The notes beneath the pieces were generated by a model that ran no database searches, was not told where the DNA came from, and saw nothing but the letters and a program-made list of their open reading frames with translations. Of a stretch of DNA of 33,634 nt, positions 27,475 through 33,634 are shown one piece after another (positions within the stretch are counted from its first letter, which is position 1; each line of letters starts with the position of its first letter). Origin of the DNA: Opitutia bacterium Tous-C1TDCM (GTDB lineage Bacteria > Verrucomicrobiota > Verrucomicrobiia > Opitutales > Opitutaceae); contig NEUS01000038.1 of assembly GCA_002288455.1 (NCBI GenBank), positions 1 through 33,634 on the forward strand. The letters are read 5' to 3'. Both the position numbers and the translations under genes were made by a program.

Positions 27475-27497
27475 ATTTGCCAGTTGACGTGGCAAAT
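27475..27497. promoter_or_regulatory. 8-bp inverted repeat just before the integrase start
   Basis: ATTTGCCA (27475-27482) and TGGCAAAT (27490-27497) flank GTTGACG; the integrase ATG is at 27503. No Shine-Dalgarno is present between them. It may be an operator or an integrase/excisionase arm site, or an RNA hairpin at the ribosome-binding region that limits integrase translation. Confidence 0.55.
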
Positions 27498-27502
27498 CCT
27501 AC

Positions 27503-28708
27503 ATGGCCCAGGCCAATGCGTTTGTCGTTTCCCAGTTCACGAATCCTTCAAAGGAGATCGTTTTCCGCGTTTCCGGGTGGCTGGATGGCCGCCGGGTCCG
27601 CAAAAATTTTCCCACCCGGGCCGAAGCGGAGGCCGAAAGGCAGGTTTTGGAGATCCAGCGCTTGCAGGCCGATTCCGGCCTGCGCCCGATACTGACCCGA
27701 CTCAACGAGGACCAAGTTCAGGAGGCGGAGGCCGCCTTCCGGAAGCTGAAAGGGACTTCCAAGTCGCTTTTGTTCTATCTGGATTACGCACTGGCGAACT
27801 ATCGCGAGCCGGCGTGCGACAAACCCTTGGCAGACGCCGTTGCCGATTACCTCGCATCGAAGCGACTGGAGAATCAGCGGACGCTGCTCTCCCCGCGCCA
27901 GCTCCGCTCGATAGAAAACGAACTGGGCGTCTTTTTACGCCACTTCCCGAAGGGTGCAGTCTCCCAGTTTACCCCGGCGCGGCTCACCCAATATTTGGAA
28001 CGGGGCAAAGGTGGCCTCAAAACCTACAATAATCGCCGGGGTCTGATCTCCACGTTCTTCAAATATGCGTTCCAAAAGGACTGGATCGTCACAAATCCGG
28101 TCGAAAAGACGCCCCACCATAGAATTAACCACCGGCGCGGCTCGGCGGTGACACTTTCGACTGCGCAGGCCCGAGACCTCATGGCCTATTTGGAGACATT
28201 CGAAAAGGGAGCGCTGGTGCCACATTTCGCGCTCTGCTTGTTCGCCGGCATTCGCCCTTGCATCCGCTACGGGGAGATTTCGCGGCTAAAAGCAGCCTCG
28301 GTGCGCCTCGATACGGGCACAATCCACATTGAACCGGAGGTTTCGAAGGTTCGGATGAAACGGCTCGTCACGATCCATCCCAACCTCGCCGCGTGGCTCC
28401 GGGCTTATCCGCTGGACGAATTTCCGATCGTTCCGGTCAACATTCCGAACACCCGCCGCCGGGTTTTCGCCAAATTTGGCCTCACCCACGATGTGCTGCG
28501 GCACACGTTTATTTCGATGCACGTCGGGAAATACCGGTCGATGGGCGAGGCGGCTCTCCAGGCTGGAAACTCCGAGGCTATCATCCGCAAGCACTACCTT
28601 GATCTCAAAACGCCGGCTGAGGCTGAAGAATTCTTCGGAATCATGCCGAAAATCCGGCGAGACCCTCAAGCTCAGGTCGCCGGCGGTTCTGTCGCGGTTG
28701 CCGCCTAG
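27503..28708 (+). CDS. Tyrosine recombinase/integrase, PVC-type
   Basis: 401 residues. The N-terminal arm-binding-like part (SGWLDGRRVRKNFPTRAEAE) and core-binding SAM-like part (about 105-215; LADAVADYLASKRLENQRTL, YNNRRGLISTFFKYAFQKDW) precede the catalytic domain. Catalytic features are box I GIRPCIRYGEISRL (Arg), a Lys hairpin (SKVRMKRLV), box II HDVLRHTF (H329, R333) and the nucleophile Y365 in IRKHYL. The usual box III His/Trp is Asn in AGNSEAIIRKHY, which is normal in the related Verrucomicrobia integrases as I recall them. It catalyses site-specific integration and excision, most likely at the adjacent tRNA-Asp. Confidence 0.94.
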   Translation: MAQANAFVVSQFTNPSKEIVFRVSGWLDGRRVRKNFPTRAEAEAERQVLEIQRLQADSGLRPILTRLNEDQVQEAEAAFRKLKGTSKSLLFYLDYALANYREPACDKPLADAVADYLASKRLENQRTLLSPRQLRSIENELGVFLRHFPKGAVSQFTPARLTQYLERGKGGLKTYNNRRGLISTFFKYAFQKDWIVTNPVEKTPHHRINHRRGSAVTLSTAQARDLMAYLETFEKGALVPHFALCLFAGIRPCIRYGEISRLKAASVRLDTGTIHIEPEVSKVRMKRLVTIHPNLAAWLRAYPLDEFPIVPVNIPNTRRRVFAKFGLTHDVLRHTFISMHVGKYRSMGEAALQAGNSEAIIRKHYLDLKTPAEAEEFFGIMPKIRRDPQAQVAGGSVAVAA

Positions 28709-28795
28709 CATACCCCAAGACCTCCATTCCTTCGGTTTCAGGGGCATTTGACGGGATTCCTCGCCCGCAAGCCCCGTTGACGCGTTTCCACCCAT

Positions 28796-29026
28796 ATGAA
28801 CCACCCTACAGAAAATCCCTCCGTCGCCGGTCAGCTCATCGATATCGTTGGTCTTCGGACCTGCGGCATTTTCCCCACAGGCAAGGAACCATCGATTCGG
28901 ACCCTGCGCCAATGGACGAAGCTCCGCCGCATACCCCACCACAAGGTCGGCCACTTCGTCTATTTCGACGCCACCGAGGTCGCGATTCACATCCGCACCA
29001 AGCTAAAGGTTCCCGCACGAGGCTAG
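28796..29026 (+). CDS. Small HTH DNA-binding protein, excisionase/AlpA-like
   Basis: 76 residues from the ATG at 28796, 87 nt after the integrase. The middle reads PSIRTLRQWTKLRRIPHHKV followed by GHFVYFDATEVAIHI. This is the winged-helix pattern of MerR/excisionase-type HTH_17 proteins: an R-TLRQW recognition helix, then a G-x-x-V-x-F wing, then a (T/K)-E-V helix. Directly downstream of an integrase, such proteins usually act as recombination directionality factors or as regulators of the integrase. The short gap suggests co-transcription. It ends 36 nt from the convergent gene. Confidence 0.78.
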   Translation: MNHPTENPSVAGQLIDIVGLRTCGIFPTGKEPSIRTLRQWTKLRRIPHHKVGHFVYFDATEVAIHIRTKLKVPARG

Positions 29027-29062
29027 TTCGGCTCCGGGACGTCCCTTTGCACTCGCCGCCAC

Positions 29063-29767
29063 TTAATTCACGGACAGATCGCGAGGGATCGGCGTCGAGG
29101 CAGCTAACGCACGCGAGCGGACCTCATCGACAAAGCTGGTGATCGAACGCAGCTCAGCCAACGCGAGCTGCGCCGCACCGGGCGACCACCGCCTCCAAGA
29201 ATGCCGCTCGCGCGCGAGCGACCGCCCCACCGCCCTCAGCTCGCGCATCAGCCTGAAAGCTGCGACGGACGAATCGGTAGCTCGTTTCGGAACCAAGCCA
29301 CCGCGGGAAGAGACGTGCAGACGCACCCGGCGGCGGAGGGCCGAAGTCGAAAGCCGCTCCGTTTCTGCTACGACCAGCCACCGTTCGATTTCGGCGCGAT
29401 CGGAAAATGCGAGCCCGACCTCGCAATGGTGAGTCCAGCTCAGGGCGTCATGGCGACATGACACGGGGATTCGAGTGCAGACCATCTTGGCATTGCGGAG
29501 CGTGCCGGCGTCCAGCCCGGCCGCCTCCGCGCATTCGGTGATGAGCCCGCGGCCTCGGTCGCCACCATAGGCGAGCGCGTCACCCAGCCACGCCGTCAAC
29601 GTCTGGCGGGCACCGGTGGCGGTGCGGGCCAAGCCGGCGACGTGGGCGACGAGTTGCCGCCATTGCTCGTTTTCCAATCGTGGCGCCAGGGCCAGACCCA
29701 AGCGCGTGGCACGGTCAATTCCTGCGGCCGGCAGCGAAGCCAGCAGTTGTTCGACCTCAGATTGCAT
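29063..29767 (-). CDS. Element protein of unknown function, possible DNA-binding regulator
   Basis: 234 residues from the ATG at 29767. This overlaps by 11 nt the end of the preceding minus-strand gene, indicating coupled translation; an ATG 33 nt further up would lie deeper in that gene. Visible features: LTAWLGDALAYGGDRGRGLI, then TLRNAKMVCTRIPVSCRHDA, LSWTHHCEVGLAFSDRAEIE and RWLVVAETERLSTSALRRRV. The run S-x-THH-EV-x-L ... W-L-x-x-AE-x-x-x-x-S-x-x-x-LRRR recurs, as I remember it, in plasmid and phage replication or regulatory proteins, suggesting DNA binding. That link is weak. The C-terminus is Arg/Ala-rich. No symbol or firm family can be given. Confidence 0.68.
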   Translation of the reverse strand: MQSEVEQLLASLPAAGIDRATRLGLALAPRLENEQWRQLVAHVAGLARTATGARQTLTAWLGDALAYGGDRGRGLITECAEAAGLDAGTLRNAKMVCTRIPVSCRHDALSWTHHCEVGLAFSDRAEIERWLVVAETERLSTSALRRRVRLHVSSRGGLVPKRATDSSVAAFRLMRELRAVGRSLARERHSWRRWSPGAAQLALAELRSITSFVDEVRSRALAASTPIPRDLSVN

Positions 29768-30173
29768 TGGATTGCTGCATGGCCCTCGGCGGTAGTCCAA
29801 GCCGGCGCTGGAGTTTTAGGACGTGCTGCCGAAATCCCTCGGGGGTGAGTCCGTGCTTTCGCGCGTAGTCACGCAGGCTGGTCAGATCGAATTCCGCAAC
29901 GCCGGTCGCATAGATCAGAACATCGACAGCGAGGTCACGGTTTTGCGCCCCGGCGAGTTCATAGACGAGATCGCGGACGGCTTGCAGCGCGGATCCTTGG
30001 GCGTCGTGCGATTCGACCGCCAGCGCCGCGCGCAAGTCGTCGATAAGTCCGTTGTCGGTGCAGTCCTGGATCACATCGGCTACCGTGTCGCTGGGCGCTC
30101 GACCGGCCGAAACGCGTCGACCGACGCGACTGTCGGCGCCAACGGGCTCACGGAATCGATGGATGCTCGGCAT
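29757..30173 (-). CDS. Small element protein with HTH-like C-terminus, function unknown
   Basis: 138 residues from the ATG at 30173 (MPSIHRFREPVGAD); the frame is open 33 codons further but that stretch is Arg/His-rich and covers the repeat region. After a basic, flexible head (residues 1-30) come helices VADVIQDCTDNGLIDDLRAA and LQAVRDLVYELAGAQNRDLA. The end, TSLRDYARKHGLTPEGFRQH, has the spacing of a helix-turn-helix (LRDYARKHGLTPEGFRQHV), and then QRRLGLPPRA. It may be a transcriptional regulator of the element. It overlaps the following gene by 11 nt and is transcribed away from the repeat-containing region at 30230-30311. Confidence 0.66.
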   Translation of the reverse strand: MPSIHRFREPVGADSRVGRRVSAGRAPSDTVADVIQDCTDNGLIDDLRAALAVESHDAQGSALQAVRDLVYELAGAQNRDLAVDVLIYATGVAEFDLTSLRDYARKHGLTPEGFRQHVLKLQRRLGLPPRAMQQSNAI

Positions 30174-30229
30174 GATTTTCTGCGGACAAGTATGCGACGG
30201 CAGATGCGGTCCAGTGAAGGCACCGCGGT

Positions 30230-30311
30230 GAACACGCCGGCTGTGCGGTGTTCGTCGGTTCGCCTTGACCAACTAAATTTGGCTTCGAAACCGGCACGCC
30301 GGCTGTGCCGG
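30230..30311. promoter_or_regulatory. Two tandem hairpins sharing a 14-nt direct repeat in a divergent control region
   Basis: CACGCCGGCTGTGC occurs at 30233-30246 and 30295-30308, 62 nt apart. The first is enclosed in GAACAC/GTGTTC (30230-30235, 30248-30253); the second in CCGGCAC/GTGCCGG (30291-30297, 30305-30311). They lie between the divergent genes starting at 30173 (minus) and 30375 (plus), the usual place for a shared operator. Confidence 0.6.
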
Positions 30312-30332
30312 AAACCCCGGGCTTGTCCCCGC

Positions 30333-30341
30333 TGGTATAAT
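30333..30341 (+). promoter_or_regulatory. Extended -10 promoter (TGGTATAAT)
   Basis: A perfect TATAAT (30336-30341) is preceded by TGN (30333-30335), an extended -10 that can work without a -35 box. None is recognisable at the expected distance. It lies 33 nt before the ATG at 30375 and 22 nt after the second hairpin. Confidence 0.6.
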
Positions 30342-30374
30342 TGCCGCCGAAGCCACCCATCGAACACCGACGAA

Positions 30375-31286
30375 ATGAAACCACGCCCAGCCGAGCCCTA
30401 TTGGCCCGCCGTCCTAACCGATTGGTGTGTGATTCAGGCTTTGGGCAAGGCCGGATGGCCACAGCGGCTCGGCGACAGCGGTGAATTGCAGGCCGCGTTC
30501 GTTGCCGAAGTGAGCTGGTATTTGAGGTTTCGCGCCCTCTACCTGCGGGAATTGGAGGCGGAGAATCTGGTCCTAAGCGCCATCGAGTCGGTTTACGCGG
30601 AACTGGGCGGCGTGGCCTACGCGGCGGCCAAGGAACAGACGGAGGCCGCCCAGTCGGAGTTTTTGTCGGCACTCGGCCGCAGCACTCGCAATAGCATCGG
30701 CGTCCTCCAGATCGTCGGCGAACCCAAGCGACTCCAAGAGCGGATGCGCTTACGCGCGCAGAACCTCGACGCTTGCCGGCGCCCGCTCTTGACCATCGCC
30801 CGCAATGCCGCGCACCAAGCGGCAGCGATATATTGGCGCCAGGTCTCAGCCTGCCGCCTCCCTGAGGGATTTTTTGCTCATGTGCCAGAGGCCGGTGCCA
30901 TCGCCGCTATGCGTGCCCGGTTCGATATCTGGTGGGCCTTGTTTCTCCATTCATTGCGGGCCGTCCTCCGTGAAACCAATCCATCATATGCCCGACTGCT
31001 TCAGGCCCTGCCGCAGCTGCGGACTGACGCAGCGCGGCCCGGACAAAAATTTGTTCTCACCGCGCTCGTCCAGCAGTGGCGGGAGACGAACGCCGCACGG
31101 TTCGGATTGTTGAAGGACATTCATTTTCCTGTCGTGGAGCAGCGGGCATTCATGAAACACCGCCAAGTGCAGGACTGGTTCGGTCATCACGCGCCCGGCT
31201 ACGATCACGAGGCAGCCACTGCGGCGCTCTACGCCGCACTGGGACGGGTCCTGCCGGCACAGCGGCAGGCTTATTGGAATAATTGA
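30375..31286 (+). CDS. Element protein of unknown function, 303 residues
   Basis: 303 residues from the ATG at 30375 (MKPRPAEPYWPAVLTDWCVI); the frame is open far upstream but through the repeats and promoter. It is largely helical and has no signal peptide or membrane segment. Recognisable stretches are AAFVAEVSWYLRFRALYLRE, LGRSTRNSIGVLQIVGEPKR, FDIWWALFLHSLRAVLRETN and HRQVQDWFGHHAPGYDHEAA. It is rich in Trp and Arg. I do not recognise a family. It sits between the divergent control region and the relaxase gene (109 nt), so it could be an accessory mobilisation or regulatory protein of the element; that is inference from position only. Confidence 0.72.
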   Translation: MKPRPAEPYWPAVLTDWCVIQALGKAGWPQRLGDSGELQAAFVAEVSWYLRFRALYLRELEAENLVLSAIESVYAELGGVAYAAAKEQTEAAQSEFLSALGRSTRNSIGVLQIVGEPKRLQERMRLRAQNLDACRRPLLTIARNAAHQAAAIYWRQVSACRLPEGFFAHVPEAGAIAAMRARFDIWWALFLHSLRAVLRETNPSYARLLQALPQLRTDAARPGQKFVLTALVQQWRETNAARFGLLKDIHFPVVEQRAFMKHRQVQDWFGHHAPGYDHEAATAALYAALGRVLPAQRQAYWNN

Positions 31287-31297
31287 TCGATTACGCC

Positions 31298-31316
31298 GGC
31301 CCAAGAGCTTTGGGCC
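31298..31316 (+). terminator. 7-bp hairpin after the 303-residue gene, possible terminator
   Basis: GGCCCAA (31298-31304) and TTGGGCC (31310-31316) flank GAGCT, starting 12 nt after the stop codon. No T-run follows, so termination is uncertain. It may instead belong to the adjacent transfer-origin structure. Confidence 0.4.
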
Positions 31317-31320
31317 GCGT

Positions 31321-31353
31321 GGATTAACACGTCATGGTGTGCGGTGTTAATCC
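31321..31353. other. Candidate oriT inverted repeat upstream of the relaxase
   Basis: GGATTAACAC (31321-31330) and GTGTTAATCC (31344-31353) are a perfect 10-bp inverted repeat with a 13-nt spacer, ending 42 nt before the relaxase start. MobF relaxases bind an inverted repeat beside their nick site, and oriT usually lies close to the relaxase gene. It could instead be an operator of the relaxase gene. Confidence 0.5.
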
Positions 31354-31395
31354 GCTGTCCTTGGTCGCAGATGGTTGCACGGGCATGATGGCGCC

Positions 31396-33634
31396 ATGTT
31401 CACGATGGCGAAACTGCGCGACGGCTCGACTTACCTGGAGGGGCATCTCACCGCCAACGACTACTACGCGGAGAAAGAATCCGTCACCGGCCGCTGGGTC
31501 GGACAAGCCGCCGAACGTCTCGGTCTCGCCGGCCGCGCAATCTCAGCGGAGGACGGGGCTTTTGAACGACTGCGCTGCAATCTCCACCCTCTCACTGGTC
31601 GGCGGTTAACCGCACGCACGGGCGAGGGCCGGATCGCTTTTCTGGATTTTCAATGTTCGGCCCCGAAAAGCGTGTCATTGCTGGCGGTCACGTTCGGCGA
31701 CGAACGGTTGCGGCAGGCGCACCACGAAGCGGTCAGCGTAGCCTTCGCTGAGTTGGAGCGTTTTGCGGCACGACGAGTGCGGGGCGGAAAGGCCGCGTGG
31801 TCGGAGCAAATCGCCTTCACGGGCAACCTCTGCGCCGCACGCTTCGAGCACGACGCCTCGCGCGCCCTTGATGCCCAGTTGCACACCCACCTCGTAACAG
31901 CCAACGCCACGTTTGATGCCAAGGCCGATCGGTGGTTCGCCCTCACCGAGCGCGAAATGCTCTCGGCGGTGCGCTATGCCGGCAAAGTTTACCAAAACGA
32001 ACTCGCACATCGCGTGCTCGCGGCCGGCTACCAAATCGAGTCGGCGCGCAACGACCGAGGCGTCATCGAGGGATTCGAGATTGTCGGCGTCACGGCTGCT
32101 GACCGCGTGGTGGCGTCAAAACGACGGGCGCAGATCGAAAGGGAAATTGCCGCCTTCGAGAAAAAGCACGGCCGCGCACCCACGACGAAAGAGATCCACG
32201 GCATCACAACCCGCACGCGCAGCAGCAAACTCGCCGAGATCACCACCGCCGAGGTCAGGAATCGGCAAAGGGGCGATTTCACGCCGGAGCGACTTCAGGC
32301 GTTGGAGGCCCTCGTCACTTCGGCGCGGAATGCCCGCCCCGCCGCCGCTGCGCCAGACGGCGAAAGGAACGCACTTCGTGAGGCCCGCGACCATCTCTTC
32401 GAACGGGCTAGCGTGCAGCGCGGTCATGAAATCATCGCGGAAGCGCTCAACCAAAGCCTCGGGACCGTTTCACTCGAGCGTCTGAAGGAGAAGCTCACCG
32501 CCGGACACGCCGCCGACTGCGTCGCGCTAAAGGACGGACCCGATTGCCTCCGTTCTGACTACGCGACCCGGGCAGGACTCCAGCAGGAGTTGGACGCGAT
32601 TCACTTCGTAAACGCCGGGCGCAATCTCTACACGCCGCTTTGCTGGACCGCGTTTCAGCCTGACCGACGGCTTTCCGGCGACCAGCGCAACGCGGTAAAG
32701 ACGCTGCTCGAATCGACCGATCGCGTGTGTGCACTACGTGGAATCGCCGGCACCGGTAAAACATTCACGCTCCAGGAAGTGCGGCGCGGCATCGTCGTCT
32801 CCGGGGGCACCGTCATCGCGTGCGCACCGACCACGTCTGCGGCCGGCGTCTTGCGCGCCGACGGATTCATCAACGCCACCACGCTGGCCGATCTCTTGAA
32901 GAATGCGGAGTCCCTGCACGGCCAGAAACTGCACGCCGCTACGCTCATCGTCGACGAAGCCGGCATTGCCAGCGCGCGCCAAGGTGCGGAATTGTGCGAC
33001 CTCGTCCGCCGCCATGACGCGCGGTTGATTCTGGTCGGCGATTCGCGCCAGCACTCCGGCGTCGAGGCCGGTGACTTCCTTTCGATTCTTGAGCGGCACT
33101 CACAATTGCAGACCGCCGAATTGACCGACATCCGTCGGCAGACGGCGCACGAATACCGCGCTGCCGTAAAGTTGATGGCGCAGGGCCAAGCTCGCGCCGG
33201 CGTGGAAACCGTCGACCGGCTCGGTTGGCTCAATGAAACGGGCGCCGACTACATCCAGCGGGCGGCTGATCACTACGTCACGAGCCTCGCGGAAAAGCGT
33301 GATGTCATCCTCGTCGCCCCGACGTGGGAGGAAATCAATCGACTGACGGAGGTCGTTCGCGCGGGCCTGAAAAAACGAGAGCTGCTCGGGCATGGCGAGA
33401 CCGTCTCCGTCGCCGAACCGCTTTCGTGGACCAAGGCTCAGGCAGCGAAGGCCGTCAATTACCGGCCGGGGTATTTGCTGACGCTTCACGGTGCGTTGCC
33501 TGCTGCCGGCCTGCGGGCCGGCGAGACTGTGGAAGTGGTCGCGGTGAAGCGTGGGCGACTGCTGGTCCGCAGCGCCAGCGGCCAGAAGAATAGCGTAGCA
33601 CCCGCCCGGCAGGCGGAGAAATGGACGGTTGCGG
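31396..33634 (+). CDS. MobF/TrwC-TraI-type conjugative relaxase-helicase (3' end outside window)
   Basis: The frame is open from the ATG at 31396 to the window edge (746 complete codons); a second ATG three codons on is also possible. The N-terminal relaxase has Tyr residues at 13, 23 and 24 (TANDYYAEKES), matching the TrwC DDYYAK block. The HUH triad is H152, H163 and H165 (FEHDASRALDAQLHTH), at almost the same positions as in TrwC. CSAPKSVSLLAVTFGD is the usual MobF motif. A RecD-like helicase follows: Walker A GIAGTGKT (449-456), DEAG (520-523), GDSRQHSGVEAGDFL and DIRRQ. The protein would nick oriT, remain bound to the 5' end and unwind the strand for transfer. TrwC is 966 residues, so roughly 200 or more may be missing. 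Confidence 0.95.
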   Translation, partial: MFTMAKLRDGSTYLEGHLTANDYYAEKESVTGRWVGQAAERLGLAGRAISAEDGAFERLRCNLHPLTGRRLTARTGEGRIAFLDFQCSAPKSVSLLAVTFGDERLRQAHHEAVSVAFAELERFAARRVRGGKAAWSEQIAFTGNLCAARFEHDASRALDAQLHTHLVTANATFDAKADRWFALTEREMLSAVRYAGKVYQNELAHRVLAAGYQIESARNDRGVIEGFEIVGVTAADRVVASKRRAQIEREIAAFEKKHGRAPTTKEIHGITTRTRSSKLAEITTAEVRNRQRGDFTPERLQALEALVTSARNARPAAAAPDGERNALREARDHLFERASVQRGHEIIAEALNQSLGTVSLERLKEKLTAGHAADCVALKDGPDCLRSDYATRAGLQQELDAIHFVNAGRNLYTPLCWTAFQPDRRLSGDQRNAVKTLLESTDRVCALRGIAGTGKTFTLQEVRRGIVVSGGTVIACAPTTSAAGVLRADGFINATTLADLLKNAESLHGQKLHAATLIVDEAGIASARQGAELCDLVRRHDARLILVGDSRQHSGVEAGDFLSILERHSQLQTAELTDIRRQTAHEYRAAVKLMAQGQARAGVETVDRLGWLNETGADYIQRAADHYVTSLAEKRDVILVAPTWEEINRLTEVVRAGLKKRELLGHGETVSVAEPLSWTKAQAAKAVNYRPGYLLTLHGALPAAGLRAGETVEVVAVKRGRLLVRSASGQKNSVAPARQAEKWTVA

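Larger units (their letters stand above)
27417..33634. mobile_element. Left part of an integrative mobilisable/conjugative element in tRNA-Asp (right end outside window)
   Basis: An integrase gene begins 61 nt after the tRNA-Asp 3' end. It is followed by an HTH/excisionase-like gene, unrecognised genes and a MobF relaxase-helicase. Base composition by eye is less GC-rich and codon use less extreme than in the flanking chromosome. The left attachment site is presumed to be the tRNA 3' end (about 27417-27441), which stays intact. No second copy of that sequence was found to the right, so attR must lie beyond 33634. No type IV secretion genes are visible, so self-transfer cannot be judged. Confidence 0.78.

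Noticed and set aside
29823..30374. In-frame upstream extension of the 303-residue protein
   Set aside because: It would run antisense through the 138-residue gene, the hairpins and the extended -10 promoter; the composition changes at 30375.

Overview
The window looks like chromosomal DNA of a high-GC Verrucomicrobiota bacterium, most likely an Opitutaceae-type lineage. This is inference from gene content: a VPDSG/PEP-CTERM-like sorting tail, a Planctomycetes/Verrucomicrobia-style ECF sigma factor with a FecR protein, a PSCyt1/DUF1549/DUF1553 protein next to a DUF1501 protein, a large TonB receptor whose mature N-terminus carries an SPFEV/SGTRLN pattern, and a PVC-type integrase. Shine-Dalgarno sequences are generally weak or absent.

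Layout. (1) 1-275: 3' end of a cell-surface/exported protein gene. (2) 503-6948, minus strand: a five-gene heavy-metal efflux operon, read from 6948 downward: His-rich membrane protein, TolC-like outer-membrane protein, membrane-fusion protein, CzcA/CusA-like RND pump, His-tailed periplasmic protein. (3) 7120-9153, minus: an apparent fusion of tRNA-guanine transglycosylase with a MnmC2-like methyltransferase. (4) 9310-16161, plus: ECF sigma, FecR protein with a DNRLRE-like C-terminal domain, a cytochrome-like PSCyt1/DUF1549/DUF1553 protein carrying a LamG-like domain, and a Tat-exported DUF1501 protein. This is probably one regulated extracytoplasmic unit. (5) 16274-18537, minus: a ThuA-like protein and a Tat-exported metallophosphoesterase. 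(6) 18783-22313, plus: a TonB-dependent receptor with a clear terminator. (7) 22809-24731: a TMTC-like membrane protein with TPR repeats. (8) 24808-27126, minus: tRNA-Ser(CGA), a DUF983 protein, tsf and rpsB. (9) 27365-33634: tRNA-Asp(GTC) followed by what appears to be the left part of an integrative mobilisable or conjugative element. It holds a tyrosine integrase, a small HTH/excisionase-like protein, two overlapping minus-strand genes of unknown function, an unknown 303-residue protein and a MobF/TrwC-type relaxase-helicase cut by the window edge. The element's other end is not in the window.

Between genes the chromosome carries several low-complexity spacers with a 7-8 nt period, and a ~316 bp segment with nested inverted repeats. 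The most notable points are the Tgt-MnmC2 fusion with an altered anticodon-binding loop, the tRNA-Asp element with a candidate oriT and a twin-hairpin control region, and the sigma/FecR-DNRLRE/PSD1-LamG/DUF1501 gene set. No CRISPR array, rRNA or insertion sequence was seen.
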